DNA of 38,488 nucleotides from Oscillatoriales cyanobacterium CG2_30_40_61 (GTDB lineage: Bacteria; Cyanobacteriota; Cyanobacteriia; Cyanobacteriales; Microcoleaceae), in NCBI GenBank assembly GCA_001873365.1, contig MNYZ01000001.1, positions 1 to 38,488 on the forward strand. Direction: 5' to 3'. Under the pieces are notes generated by a model. It worked only from the letters and a program-made list of their open reading frames with translations, did no database searches and was not told where the DNA came from. Shown here in pieces: positions 7,966 through 16,928 of the stretch. The translations under genes were made by a program, and so were the position numbers. Position 1 is the stretch's first letter, and each line of letters begins with the position of its first letter.

Positions 7966-9822
7966 TTACCAACGGGGTTGATCTTGCAATAGTGCTTCAG
8001 CCGCATTCGCCTCTAAAGGACGGGCGAAGAAATAACCCTGTCCTTCCTCACAACCTAAACTTCTGAGCAAGGACAACTGTTCTGGGGTTTCTACTCCTTC
8101 GGCGGTAATGGTCATATTCAGATGATGACCGAGGGTAATAATGGCTTGAATAATGTCTAAATTTTGACGAGTTTCACTAATTCTTTGAATAAAAGATCGA
8201 TCAATTTTTAAATTATGTAAGGGAAATCGATGTAAATAACTTAGGGATGAATAACCCGTGCCAAAATCATCAATACTTAACTGAATATCTCGATCTCGGA
8301 GTTGTTGTAAAAGTTCGGCGGCTGACTCGGGATGTTCCATAATCGCACTTTCGGTAATTTCCAATTTTAAATAACTACTATTTAATTGAGTTTGCAAAAT
8401 AATTTTATCAATATTTTGAATTAAATTAAGTTGAGAAAACTGTTTTACCGATAAATTAACGCTCATTTTAATCGTGCGTTTGAATAAACCTCGATCTTGC
8501 CAGGTTTTCAACTGTTGACAGGCTTCTTTTAAAACCCATAAACCGATAGGAACAATTAATCCGGTTTCCTCGGCGGCGGGAATAAAATCCCCTGGGGATA
8601 TTAGCCCTTTTTTACCATGATGCCACCTTAATAATGCTTCAAATCCATTAATTCTTCCCGTTGCTAAGGAGATAATTGGTTGATAATATAAGATAAATTC
8701 TTCTCGGTGTAATGCCAGTCTTAAATCTGTTTCTAATTCTAAACGTTGTTGAGCGTGACGGTGCATTTGGGTATCAAAAACTTGATACCGAGCCTTGCCT
8801 TTGGCTTTGGCTTGATACATGGCAATATCCGCATCTCTTAAAATATGTTCCGGTTCTTTATAGGTTTTATTCCCAATAACAATCCCAATACTGGCATTAA
8901 TAAATAATTCCTGTTCCTCAAATTGAAACGGCCAACTCATGGCGGTTTGGATTTTTTGAGCTAAACGACTAGCATCGTCAATATCTTGAATATTTTCTAA
9001 TAAAATAGTAAACTCATCGCCCCCAAACCGAGCCAACATATCTGTAGAGGATAAATGGGTTTTTAGGCGACGGGCGATCGCAATTAATAGCCGATCTCCA
9101 GTAAAATGTCCTAGGGAATCATTAACTACTTTAAAGCGATCGCAATCCAAAAATAAAACCCCAAACTGATAATTAGGTTCCCGTTGGGTTCGTTGTAAAG
9201 ACTGTACCAATCTATTCATAAATAGAACCCGATTCGGTAAATTCGTCAGGGCATCATGGGAGGCCAGATGTATCAATCGGGTTTGGGTTTTTTGATGTTC
9301 TGAAATTTCCTTTTCTAGCTTATAATTCAAACCTTTTAATTGGGCATTGACAATTTCTAATTCCATTGTCCGAGATTGGACTCGCTGTTCTAATTTTTCA
9401 TTCAGTTGTTGAATTTCCGCCTTAGCCGATTGTAAGGCAATTTGATTTTCAATCCGGGCTACCACTTCTTCAAATTGAAAGGGTTTAGTAATATAATCTA
9501 CCCCGCCCACTTCAAAGGCTTTGACTTTATCAATCACTTCATTCAAAGCGCTTAAAAAAATTACTGGGATATCACGGGTTTGTTCATTTTCCTTCAAAGA
9601 TTGACAAACGGTATAACCATCCATATCGGGCATTTTAATATCTAATAAAATCAAATCAGGGGGCAGGGTTTGTACGGCCATAATTGCCATTTGTCCATTC
9701 ATTACTCCTCGAACTTTATATCCCATTTGGATTAAAGTATTCGATAACAGCCGGAGATTTTCTAGGGTGTCATCTACAATTAAAATATCGGCTTTAAAAG
9801 ATCGATTAAAAGAATGATTCAT
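7966..9822 (-). CDS. response regulator with GGDEF and EAL domains (c-di-GMP turnover)
   Basis: A 618-residue protein. Receiver domain (about 10-125) with D61 in [13 protein letters not shown] and K113. Coiled coil (about 130-185). GGDEF domain with an intact GGDEF motif at 267-271. EAL domain with EALLRW at 395-400, [10 protein letters not shown] and [10 protein letters not shown]. Both enzymatic signatures are complete, so diguanylate cyclase and phosphodiesterase activities are both possible. The position of the inhibitory RxxD I-site just upstream of GGDEF reads SSTD, so product inhibition of the cyclase is probably absent. The start codon overlaps the stop of the hybrid-kinase gene (ATGA, 9819-9822), implying translational coupling and suggesting that this kinase phosphorylates the receiver. 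Confidence 0.94.
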   Translation of the reverse strand: MNHSFNRSFKADILIVDDTLENLRLLSNTLIQMGYKVRGVMNGQMAIMAVQTLPPDLILLDIKMPDMDGYTVCQSLKENEQTRDIPVIFLSALNEVIDKVKAFEVGGVDYITKPFQFEEVVARIENQIALQSAKAEIQQLNEKLEQRVQSRTMELEIVNAQLKGLNYKLEKEISEHQKTQTRLIHLASHDALTNLPNRVLFMNRLVQSLQRTQREPNYQFGVLFLDCDRFKVVNDSLGHFTGDRLLIAIARRLKTHLSSTDMLARFGGDEFTILLENIQDIDDASRLAQKIQTAMSWPFQFEEQELFINASIGIVIGNKTYKEPEHILRDADIAMYQAKAKGKARYQVFDTQMHRHAQQRLELETDLRLALHREEFILYYQPIISLATGRINGFEALLRWHHGKKGLISPGDFIPAAEETGLIVPIGLWVLKEACQQLKTWQDRGLFKRTIKMSVNLSVKQFSQLNLIQNIDKIILQTQLNSSYLKLEITESAIMEHPESAAELLQQLRDRDIQLSIDDFGTGYSSLSYLHRFPLHNLKIDRSFIQRISETRQNLDIIQAIITLGHHLNMTITAEGVETPEQLSLLRSLGCEEGQGYFFARPLEANAAEALLQDQPRW

Positions 9823-12551
9823 TGCTGGGTTGCTTTATTAGCTAAATCCATTATCTGATCAAAAGAAAAATTATTCACTAACATGATGAGAGATTCTGCG
9901 ACCGGACTGTGGGATAAGGGAATTTGTTGCACCAGTTGTAAAATTTGTTCGCCATCGGCTGCGGCGGCACTATACCGCAATGCAACTAACCATTCAGGGG
10001 ACATTACGGTTAACGCATCCGGGGTAATCAGCGAACTTGGTGGGGGCGCTAAGGGCTCTAAAGTCGGAAGATCAGGTGTGTATAAATATCGTACCCCTAA
10101 ATAGTGGGCAATTTTCTCTAATAGGGCATCTTCTCGGAAGGGTTTTTTGACAAAATCATCACACCCAACTGATAAAACTATAGCTCTTTCTTCTTCAAAA
10201 ACACTAGCAGTTAAGGCAATAATCACCGTCGCTTGACCTTTTAAATGGGATTTGATTTGTTTTGTGGCTTCGTAACCATCCATAACGGGCATTCGCATAT
10301 CCATTAGGATTAAATGGGGTTGCCATTGATGCCATACTTTTAATGCTTCTTGACCATTTTCAGCCTCAGCCACATCAAACCCCAAGGGGGATAATAATTT
10401 AACTAATAATTGGCGATTGGTCAATCGGTCATCAACCACTAAAATGCGGAATTGAGGTTGATTTTCGGCTAAACCAATGATTCGTTTTTGGGTTTTAATT
10501 TCTTGGAGATCCTCCGCCTTAGCCTGGTCAACTTGCAGATAAAATTTAAAAATAGTTCCTTGATTTAGGATACTATTAACTTGAATATCACCGCCCATTA
10601 ACTGGATAAATTTTTGACTAATGGCTAATCCTAACCCGGTTCCCTGTTGAGATTGACGTCCTGTTTCCGTTTGCATAAATGCCTCAAAAATTTGATGGAT
10701 TTCATCGGGGGCAATGCCATGACCCGTATCTTCGATTTCAAATTCAAGGGTTAGTTTGTCATTAGTTTGGGTTTCAGACTTAACTTTTGCCCGTAATATT
10801 ACTTGCCCCGTTGTGGTAAATTTAATCGCATTGGATAATAAATTTATTGAGATTTGCCGGAATTTACTTTCATCAGTTTTAATATATTTAGGTAGGTTAG
10901 GATCTAATTCAAAAATTAGTTTTATTCCTTTAGATTTTGCTTTTAATTCAAACATTTGTTCTAAGTTTGTAAAACAGGAATAGAGGTTAAAACAACTTAA
11001 ATTAATCTGGGTTTTTCCCGATTCAATTTTGGTTAAATCTAAAATTTCATTAATTAATTTAAGTAAATGTTCTCCAGAACGATTAACAATTTCCAGATTT
11101 TCTGAAAGTTGGGTATCACTATTATACTGACGGAGCATTAATTGAGTGAACCCTAAAATCGCGTGTAAAGGGGTTCTTAATTCATGACTCATATTCGCTA
11201 AAAATAAGCTTTTAGCCAGATTAGCTAATTCTGCCAATTCCTTAGCTTGTTTCAATTGTAAGGTGCGTTCTTCGACTCGAATTTCTAGGGTTTCAAAGGA
11301 TTCTTTCAGTTCAGATACCATTTGATTAAAAGATTGAGATAAAACCTCTAATTCATTAATGCCATAAACTTCATCTTTAGCCAGGATTTCTTCTAATTTT
11401 CCTTGGGCAATTTTTTGAGAATCTTGATTTAATTTTACAATCGGTTTCATAATCCATCGGGCGGTTAAAATGCCTAAAATTACAGATAAACCCAAGGCTA
11501 AAAAACAAAGAATAATTGTTCTTTGTTGATTCAGTTGTATTTTTTCCGTAAAGTCCGACTCGGGAACGACAACTACAATTAACCAATCTAAACCCCTGGG
11601 ATCGGAATAGGGAGCAATTTGGATCAGTTGTCGTTGATTATTATAAATAAAATCTAGTTGTTTTGGGGTAGTAATATTGTTAAATGTTTCAAAATGTGTT
11701 AATAAAAAAATAGCTGTTTTTTGCAAGATTTTATCGGAACTTTCAATTGCTTTAATTCTTTGAGTTTTTCCTTTTTTGTCAACTACAAATGATCGATTTA
11801 AACGAGAACTGGCTACAATTAGACCGGAACGTTCAATAATAAAAGTTTGTCCTGATTTCCCCACTTCTATACTTTTTAAAAAGTCACTGACTTGGTTTAG
11901 AAATAAGTGACTCGCTAATACTCCTAACACTTTTCCTTGATTATCTTTAACAACAACACTCGCAGGTAATACCATTTCAGGATAGGCATGATAAGTAAAA
12001 ATTGGACTCCAAATGGACTGATCCGTTTGCAATGCTGCTTGATACCAAGGTCGCTCTCGAATCAGAAAGTTTGGTGTTTCTCGGATTAATTTTTTGGGAT
12101 TTCCTTGGCTATCTAATTCATGAAATTGAATACTTCCCTGGGTAGATAGATCGGATTTCATCATCAACAAACCAGAGTGATTAAATCTCCCCACTCCGAT
12201 AAATTTATTTTTTTCACTCCCAAACATAATAAAATTTATGGTGTTAAAGGATTGTACTTGTAACCAAAAATGATTTTTTAAGTTCTGGATATTATCAATA
12301 TCAATATAACCGGATTTAATCGCATCTAAATTGAGTTGATTAATTAAATGGGGAACTTCTAAAAATTCATGCAATCTTTGTTCAATTCGGTTGGAAATTT
12401 CGTTTCTGAGTTGATAAGCAACTTGTTCAACGGAGGTTTTACTGGTACGGAAAGACAACCAGCCAATTAGTCCAACAGTGCCGAATAGTTGTAGAATAAA
12501 AGGAACAATCAGAACCCATCGTAGAGGAAATTTAATTAATAAGGGCTTCAT
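9819..12551 (-). CDS. membrane hybrid sensor histidine kinase (Cache-HAMP-HisKA-HATPase-REC)
   Basis: A 910-residue membrane sensor. The first TM helix is at about 12-34. A long extracytoplasmic double-Cache-type sensor follows (about 35-340, including ERPWYQAAL and the [16 protein letters not shown] strand pair), then a second TM helix ([20 protein letters not shown]), HAMP and a coiled coil. The HisKA H-box is [14 protein letters not shown]. The HATPase domain has [21 protein letters not shown] and GTGLGLAIS, all intact. A receiver follows with [13 protein letters not shown] and KKPF, then an unassigned tail of about 90 residues. Cache sensors bind small molecules; the ligand here is unknown. 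It is first in a minus-strand run and is coupled by a 4-bp overlap to the REC-GGDEF-EAL gene, its probable phosphorelay target. Confidence 0.93.
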   Translation of the reverse strand: MKPLLIKFPLRWVLIVPFILQLFGTVGLIGWLSFRTSKTSVEQVAYQLRNEISNRIEQRLHEFLEVPHLINQLNLDAIKSGYIDIDNIQNLKNHFWLQVQSFNTINFIMFGSEKNKFIGVGRFNHSGLLMMKSDLSTQGSIQFHELDSQGNPKKLIRETPNFLIRERPWYQAALQTDQSIWSPIFTYHAYPEMVLPASVVVKDNQGKVLGVLASHLFLNQVSDFLKSIEVGKSGQTFIIERSGLIVASSRLNRSFVVDKKGKTQRIKAIESSDKILQKTAIFLLTHFETFNNITTPKQLDFIYNNQRQLIQIAPYSDPRGLDWLIVVVVPESDFTEKIQLNQQRTIILCFLALGLSVILGILTARWIMKPIVKLNQDSQKIAQGKLEEILAKDEVYGINELEVLSQSFNQMVSELKESFETLEIRVEERTLQLKQAKELAELANLAKSLFLANMSHELRTPLHAILGFTQLMLRQYNSDTQLSENLEIVNRSGEHLLKLINEILDLTKIESGKTQINLSCFNLYSCFTNLEQMFELKAKSKGIKLIFELDPNLPKYIKTDESKFRQISINLLSNAIKFTTTGQVILRAKVKSETQTNDKLTLEFEIEDTGHGIAPDEIHQIFEAFMQTETGRQSQQGTGLGLAISQKFIQLMGGDIQVNSILNQGTIFKFYLQVDQAKAEDLQEIKTQKRIIGLAENQPQFRILVVDDRLTNRQLLVKLLSPLGFDVAEAENGQEALKVWHQWQPHLILMDMRMPVMDGYEATKQIKSHLKGQATVIIALTASVFEEERAIVLSVGCDDFVKKPFREDALLEKIAHYLGVRYLYTPDLPTLEPLAPPPSSLITPDALTVMSPEWLVALRYSAAAADGEQILQLVQQIPLSHSPVAESLIMLVNNFSFDQIMDLANKATQQ

Positions 12552-12645
12552 AGGATAAGTGATTAATAAATTAAACTTTTTTATGAATTGCGATCGCAGT
12601 CAAATTGAATCAATAATATTTTAACCCATTGTCAAGGAGGTAGTA

Positions 12646-12664
12646 GACAGTTTCTCAAACTGTC
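12646..12664. other. perfect 8-bp hairpin upstream of the YiaAB gene
   Basis: GACAGTTT (12646-12653), loop CTC, AAACTGTC (12657-12664). It lies in the 185-bp divergent gap between the hybrid kinase and the YiaAB-like gene. No T-run follows in either direction, so it is more likely an operator or mRNA-leader structure than a terminator. Confidence 0.4.
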
Positions 12665-12736
12665 CATGATGGGTGGGGGTTTTATGGCTCAAAACTACAA
12701 TATTATTAACAATAATACCCCAAGGAAGTAACGGTT

Positions 12737-13021
12737 ATGAGCAATAAACAAATGTTGGCACAAAAAGATACATCCGCTTGGATTCTTCAAGTTTGGCTCT
12801 CTTTTATTCTCGCTGTATCCACAACCGCCGTCGGGATTGCTTACCTTCCCGTTGATATCTGGGTGAAAGGATTTATGGGAATGGGTTTAACTTTTTCGGT
12901 GGGGTCTTCGTTTACTTTAGCTAAAACGGTGCGAGATAATCATGAAGCGGACAAATTATTATCTAAAGTTGATCAAGCTAAGTTAGAAAAATTATTAGCT
13001 GAATATAATCCGATGAAGTGA
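12737..13021 (+). CDS. YiaA/YiaB-like two-helix membrane protein
   Basis: A 94-residue inner-membrane protein. Two hydrophobic helices are visible: about 15-37 (WILQVWLSFILAVSTTAVGIAYL) and about 44-64 (FMGMGLTFSVGSSFTLAKTV). A charged cytoplasmic tail follows (DNHEADKLLSKVDQAKLEKLLAEYNP). This matches the YiaAB two-TM domain, a family of unknown function. An AAGGAAG ribosome-binding site precedes the ATG. It appears to be a single gene, with a pilin-like gene convergent downstream. A decayed copy of its last 14 codons lies at 16613-16657, showing that this gene was once duplicated or rearranged within the region. Confidence 0.8.
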   Translation: MSNKQMLAQKDTSAWILQVWLSFILAVSTTAVGIAYLPVDIWVKGFMGMGLTFSVGSSFTLAKTVRDNHEADKLLSKVDQAKLEKLLAEYNPMK

Positions 13022-13072
13022 TTTTTTATCAAAATCACATGAAATAGCTAAATGTTCTCTATAAATTCCCTC

Positions 13073-13459
13073 TCATTGATTGCATTCAAAATAGCTGTCT
13101 AGCTCCTGTAATTTTGATTCAGCTATACAACAAATTAAGCTTTCACTTGAATTTTCAGAATTGCTAAACTCTTGTATTTCATACTTATAGTTTTTAGTTT
13201 CGGGTTTTATTTCTGAATTTAACTGCACTAAACTCTTGGCAAATGTACCATTCTCTGCATAATAAGCTTGTTGAAGACGATGACAGATACTCAAGTTTTG
13301 TCCAGCTTCAGTTGATTTAGCTTTATTAATTTGTTTAATTATCATTGGTAAAGCAATTCCCGAAAGAATCCCAAGGATAATGATTACAAATAAAAGTTCA
13401 ACTAATGTGAATCCTTGATGTTGTTTTTTAATGGGGTTTATTGGTGACATTTTTATCAT
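13073..13459 (-). CDS. type IV pilin-like / pseudopilin protein
   Basis: A 128-residue prepilin-like protein. A short basic leader ends in G16, followed by F17-TLVELL, the prepilin-peptidase cleavage and N-methylation signature with Glu at mature position +5. A hydrophobic alpha-1 helix follows (VIIILGILSGIALPMII). The rest is a small globular domain containing paired cysteines near the C-terminus (ICCIAES, FECNQ) that could form a disulphide loop. After cleavage such proteins enter type IV pili or type II secretion pseudopili, often as minor subunits. The internal ATG at residue 4 (MSPINP) is an alternative start. No pilus assembly genes are nearby, so its specific role is not clear. Confidence 0.85.
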   Translation of the reverse strand: MIKMSPINPIKKQHQGFTLVELLFVIIILGILSGIALPMIIKQINKAKSTEAGQNLSICHRLQQAYYAENGTFAKSLVQLNSEIKPETKNYKYEIQEFSNSENSSESLICCIAESKLQELDSYFECNQ

Positions 13460-13524
13460 TAATTTAGCATCGTTAAAAAAATACTTGATCTATCATTTCA
13501 AGCTAAAGGTATACATCTTTAATA

Positions 13525-13561
13525 AAAATTAGAGCGATCTAATGTTAAAACTAGATCACTC
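13525..13561 (-). terminator. probable intrinsic terminator of the secreted Cys-protein gene
   Basis: On the minus strand GAGTGATCTA and TAGATCGCTC pair as a 10-bp stem with one mismatch around a 10-nt loop (13532-13561). The T-rich tract TAATTTTTATT follows directly. The position, about 45 bp after the stop of the gene at 13605-13898, fits. Confidence 0.6.
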
Positions 13562-13604
13562 CTTCATATTTTAATGTTCAAAAAATATTGCCATTAAAAG
13601 TTTA

Positions 13605-13898
13605 CTACCGCCAAGACCAATAATCATCAAAACAAGCCCATTTACCCTTATCCTTTTTTGCATAAGCACCTATTCGTGGGTGTTTCCATTGACATAAGCC
13701 CTTTGGAGTTCTGTCCCAGCACCGAAGAGGAGTCCGACAATAATATGTAAATTTCTGTATATCACCCCCAGTAATATTACTTAATTTGTACTCGGAACGC
13801 TGCCACTTGGCGGCTGAAGCCGGGGTTACGGTTGTTGTTACTCCTAAAGTAACCGTTGCTGTTAATATAGTTAGTGTTGTTAGTGCTTTTTTTAGCAT
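13605..13898 (-). CDS. small secreted cysteine-containing protein of unknown function
   Basis: A 97-residue protein that I do not recognise. It has a clear Sec signal peptide: MLKK, a hydrophobic Thr-rich stretch, then TPASA, with cleavage predicted after residue 29. The mature part (about 68 residues) is basic and aromatic, with four cysteines (YYCRT, RCWDR, LCQWK, WACFDD), enough for two disulphides, and eight Trp/Tyr near the C-terminus (DDYWSWR). An extracytoplasmic disulphide-stabilised domain is likely. It is a single gene with its own terminator at 13525-13561, divergent from the first STAND gene across a 270-bp gap. A small secreted effector, an inhibitor or an envelope protein would all fit; none is shown. 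Confidence 0.7.
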   Translation of the reverse strand: MLKKALTTLTILTATVTLGVTTTVTPASAAKWQRSEYKLSNITGGDIQKFTYYCRTPLRCWDRTPKGLCQWKHPRIGAYAKKDKGKWACFDDYWSWR

Positions 13899-14015
13899 TG
13901 ATGTTTCCTCTCATTAATACTGGGTCTAAAAGAATGATTGCTACTGAATTTTTGTTACAACAATCCTATTGCTTAATATTGATTTTGTCTATTCGTATAT
14001 TTCGGTATTTTTCAA

Positions 14016-14148
14016 ATCATAAAAGTTAAGATCGTGAACATCATAAAATCTCATATATTAGCTTCTAAATGGTCAATCGAAGACCGTGAAACCATCATAA
14101 ATCATATAAGTTAATAAAATACAATAAAAAATATGATATAATCATAAA
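14016..14148. promoter_or_regulatory. direct repeats ATCATAAA upstream of the first STAND gene (candidate operator)
   Basis: ATCATAAA occurs four times, starting at 14016, 14040, 14094 and 14141. Two of these lie inside a longer imperfect direct repeat of about 26 bp: GTGAACATCATAAAATC and GTGAAACCATCATAAATC, near 14033 and 14085. All are in the gap before the ATG at 14169, in AT-rich DNA. Binding by the HTH domain of the neighbouring STAND protein is an inference. Confidence 0.4.
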
Positions 14149-14168
14149 AAATATTTAAAATAATAGTT

Positions 14169-15584
14169 ATGACTTATAATGATCTATTCAGTTTCGTAGA
14201 TGATTTAGTTTTTACTCACACCAATCAACATCTAACTGATCTACAACTTGCTATTATTGAAGGCACTTTATTAAATAAAAAATATTCCCAAATTGCTAAG
14301 GAATTTGATTGTACGGAGGGTCACATTGCTAATACAGCCTCACAATTGTGGAAAATTATGACAAAAGCATTCGGTGAAACTGTGACAAAATCGAATATTC
14401 GATCAATCATGGATCGGTATCAATTCTCGGAAATTTCAAATTTTGGTAATTTTAATTTTGTTCAAAAAGGTAATATCAATGTTTGTACAGAACCTATAAA
14501 TTATCAAAAAATTCCACAAGATCCAGCACCATCATCAACAGTTAATCCCCAAAATTCCAACTTTAAACAACAAATTGATTTAAGAGATGCACCCAACTTA
14601 ACCCTGTTTTTTGATCGGACTGAAGAACTAGCAAACCTGAACCAGTGGATCTTACAAGAACGGTGTCGGGTTATCCTAATATTAGGAATGAGTGGAATCG
14701 GAAAAACAGCGATCGCTCGTCAACTCATTGAACAAATTAAAACAGAATTTGATTGTATTTTTTGGAAAAGTTTGCGAACATCTACGCCTTTAAAATTATT
14801 ATTAAAAGATTTAATAAAATTTTTGAATCCCACAGAAGTTGATAGATCTTTAACCGGAGATGATCAATTAAGATTATTAATTGAGAGTTTGCGCGATCAC
14901 CGTTGTCTGATTATTTTAGATGATATTCAATCTATATTTAATCCTAGACAATTAGTCGGAGAATATAAACCTGGTTATGATGATTATGGAACTTTATTTC
15001 AACTGTTTGCTGAATTTCCCCATAATAGTTGTTTACTCTTAAATAGTTGGGAACCTCCTTTAGAGCTTTTGAGATTTAATCACGATGATTCATGGGTTCA
15101 ATTTTTACAATTACCTGGACTCACAACCGGAGGAATAGAACTATTTAAACTGTTGGAATTAAAAGATGAGGAAAACTGGTTAGAATTAATTCATATTTAT
15201 CAGGGAAATCCTTTATTTCTAAGATGTGTTGCTCAAACTATTAAACACTTATTTTCAGGAAAAGTTTCTGAGTATCTTAAATATGAACCCGTATTTTTAG
15301 GAGATGAAATATTAAAGATATTAACACCACAATTTCAGCGATTATCTGATTTAGAAAAACAGGCGATCGCTATTTTTTGTTCTGAATCATCTCCGATTGA
15401 TATTTTACAGCTAAGTCAAAAATTACCGATTTCTACAACAGACTTATTTAAAGTGATTTTATCCTTAGAAAGACGGGGATGGATAGAAAAAATCGAGGCG
15501 AATGATACAGCTAGATTTAATATTAAATTCCTACTCCAACAATCTATCGCTGATCTCAATAATACAAAATCTGAATTAAGCTAA
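14169..15584 (+). CDS. HTH-STAND ATPase (vMAP-type N-terminus + NB-ARC)
   Basis: A 471-residue protein. Residues 1-85 resemble the HTH-like N-terminal domain of cyanobacterial vWA-MoxR-associated proteins (DLQLAIIEGTLLNKKYSQIA, CTEGHIANTASQLWKIM). A polar linker follows, then an NB-ARC STAND ATPase: Walker A GMSGIGKT (173-180), Walker B CLIILDDIQS, and a GNPLFL motif in the helical region. A winged-helix-like end closes it (RRGWIEKIE). No WD40, TPR or other sensor repeats follow, so it is shorter than typical STAND receptors. It is paralogous to the gene at 16929-18329 along its whole length. Its last codons fall within a fragment of a hicB-like gene (see 15576), so the C-terminus may be a recombination product. 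Role unknown: transcriptional regulator or signalling switch. Confidence 0.8.
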   Translation: MTYNDLFSFVDDLVFTHTNQHLTDLQLAIIEGTLLNKKYSQIAKEFDCTEGHIANTASQLWKIMTKAFGETVTKSNIRSIMDRYQFSEISNFGNFNFVQKGNINVCTEPINYQKIPQDPAPSSTVNPQNSNFKQQIDLRDAPNLTLFFDRTEELANLNQWILQERCRVILILGMSGIGKTAIARQLIEQIKTEFDCIFWKSLRTSTPLKLLLKDLIKFLNPTEVDRSLTGDDQLRLLIESLRDHRCLIILDDIQSIFNPRQLVGEYKPGYDDYGTLFQLFAEFPHNSCLLLNSWEPPLELLRFNHDDSWVQFLQLPGLTTGGIELFKLLELKDEENWLELIHIYQGNPLFLRCVAQTIKHLFSGKVSEYLKYEPVFLGDEILKILTPQFQRLSDLEKQAIAIFCSESSPIDILQLSQKLPISTTDLFKVILSLERRGWIEKIEANDTARFNIKFLLQQSIADLNNTKSELS

Positions 15585-15627
15585 TAATAATCGTCCTTTA
15601 GGTTCAGGGATAGAACGTCATAACTCG
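15576..15627 (-). pseudogene. 3' remnant of a HicB-like gene
   Basis: The minus strand reads LxRSIPEPKGRLLLA-stop, matching the C-terminus of the intact HicB-like protein at 20477-20830 nearly base for base; similarity is lost at about 15627. Only about 16 codons remain. It overlaps the stop codon of the STAND gene on the other strand, so a rearrangement joined the two. Confidence 0.7.
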
Positions 15628-15650
15628 TCGCTCGACATTTGTTAACAATG

Positions 15651-15716
15651 TTAGATCGCTAATATTTTTTCGTCACTTAAATCAATAGTTTCTAAGTTTA
15701 GGGTAAATTGAGTCAT
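15651..15716 (-). pseudogene. possible 5' remnant of a Uma2 (DUF820) gene
   Basis: A 21-codon minus-strand reading frame, MTQFTLNLETIDLSDEKILAI-stop, resembles the opening of cyanobacterial Uma2 proteins (a short lead-in, then LTDEQF). It ends just before the HicB remnant. The match rests on a short, loosely conserved segment, so the assignment is tentative. Confidence 0.35.
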
Positions 15717-15840
15717 AGTTCTGATTAGAAAGCTATGGGATTATAGTTATTATAAGCGATGTACCCCAAAGCGCAGCTAGAGCGATCGCTATTTTTATAA
15801 ACTATAATAAAAAAACAGTCATCCTAACGGACATTCAATA

Positions 15841-16521
15841 ATGTCTATTGTTGAAGAACAAATTCAAACCCCAACACTTCTCCCTGAAGTGCAATTTCCG
15901 CCCAGTGATTTATTGAGTCAGGAGCCTCCATTGGAAAGCGAACTCCATCTCCGCCAAATTCTACTTTTACTCAACTCGTTAGAATGGTTATGGCAAAATC
16001 GAGATGATTTTTATGCGATTGGCAACTTAACCATTTATTATAGTCAACGTCAAAAAAAATCCGAAGAATTTCGCGGGCCAGATTTTTTTGTAGTTTTGGG
16101 AACTGAACGAAAACCCCGTAATAGTTGGGTTGTTTGGGAAGAAGATGGCAAATATCCTAATGTCATCATTGAAATGTTATCCAAAACAACGGCTGATACT
16201 GATCGCGGAGAAAAAAAAGAAATCTATCAGGATGTTTTTCGTACCCCGGACTATTTTTGGTTTGACCCAAAGACTTTAGAATTTGCCGGATTTCATATTG
16301 TTGAGGGTCAATATCAACCCATTCCACCCAATGAAAATGGCTGGTTATGGAGTCAACAATTAGATCTATTTTTAGGGATTCTTGATCATAAATTACGATT
16401 TTTTACAATAGGAGGTGAATTGGTTTTAATGCCTGAAGAAGTTGCTAGAAATGAAGCTCAACGGGCTAATAAGTTAGCCGCTAAACTCCGAGAATTAGGA
16501 ATTGATCCTGACCAACTTTAA
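15841..16521 (+). CDS. Uma2 family protein (DUF820, PD-(D/E)xK nuclease fold)
   Basis: A 226-residue member of the large cyanobacterial Uma2 family, predicted restriction-endonuclease-like proteins of unclear role. Seen: the acidic core GPDFFVVLGTE (residues about 79-90), the strand PNVIIEML, which supplies the second acidic position, then SKTTADTDRGEKKEIYQDVFRTPDYFWFDP, typical of the family. The charged C-terminal helix (EEVARNEAQRANKLAAKLRELGIDPDQL) is also characteristic. The ATG is preceded by a GGACATTCAATA leader with only a weak ribosome-binding site. Two other Uma2 genes lie at 28545 and 34141; these families expand in cyanobacteria and are often found in variable regions. Confidence 0.85.
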   Translation: MSIVEEQIQTPTLLPEVQFPPSDLLSQEPPLESELHLRQILLLLNSLEWLWQNRDDFYAIGNLTIYYSQRQKKSEEFRGPDFFVVLGTERKPRNSWVVWEEDGKYPNVIIEMLSKTTADTDRGEKKEIYQDVFRTPDYFWFDPKTLEFAGFHIVEGQYQPIPPNENGWLWSQQLDLFLGILDHKLRFFTIGGELVLMPEEVARNEAQRANKLAAKLRELGIDPDQL

Positions 16522-16567
16522 AAGGATTTAATACCAAACATTCCTGATTAAACGGAAGATTAAAATA

Positions 16568-16595
16568 GGCAAAAGGAGACTATTCTTCTTTTGCC
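16568..16595. terminator. 28-bp palindromic hairpin after the Uma2 gene
   Basis: GGCAAAAG...CTTTTGCC forms a nearly continuous 28-nt palindrome 46 bp after the Uma2 stop. A related copy lies at 20896-20923, and the flanking bases (GATTAAAATA before, CAATTA after) are also shared. It could act as a bidirectional terminator, although T-runs are poor; otherwise it is a dispersed repeat. Confidence 0.5.
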
Positions 16596-16612
16596 GAATT
16601 CAATTAAAAAAA

Positions 16613-16657
16613 GATACATTAGAAAAGTTATTAGCTGAATATAACCCGATGAAATAA
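16613..16657 (+). pseudogene. 3' remnant of a YiaAB-like gene
   Basis: Plus-strand codons read DTLEKLLAEYNPMK-stop, matching the C-terminus of the intact gene at 12737-13021 with only a few synonymous changes. Nothing upstream matches the membrane helices. It is a truncated duplicate and a rearrangement scar. Confidence 0.75.
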
Positions 16658-16710
16658 TTTAGGCTGTTAATCACAAATCAAAATACAATTGAGATCAATT
16701 TTTCTCGCCT

Positions 16711-16801
16711 GTAGGGTGCGTAAGAGCCTCTCGCACGCACCTATTAGCACCTAGAGTTATCAAACTCACTTAGAGTTATCCAGCGAGCGAGGACGCTCGC
16801 A
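16711..16801. repeat. dispersed palindromes between the Uma2 and second STAND genes
   Basis: In the 400-bp gap between convergent genes, GTAGGGTGCGTAAG...CTCGCACGCACC (about 16713-16741) is one copy of the repeat also seen at 27265-27292, 28520-28548 and 29406-29440. GCGAGCG-AGGA-CGCTCGC (16783-16800) is a separate perfect hairpin. TAGAGTTATC occurs twice between them. Confidence 0.7.
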
Positions 16802-16928
16802 CTACCACCGCTATATTTTAAATAATTAAAAAATAATTTTTATTGACTCATTTGTTCCGCTTGTTGTCCTGCATAATTCAGATTTTTTTGATATTCTATA
16901 ACCTTGAAATCAACAACAATTAGAGATA

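Noticed and set aside
9883-10104. Plus-strand open frame inside the hybrid kinase gene
   Set aside because: Antisense to a well-supported gene, with no ribosome-binding site or recognisable product.
12646-12664. Terminator for the YiaAB leader or the hybrid kinase
   Set aside because: There is no T-run on either strand; it was kept only as an unexplained hairpin.
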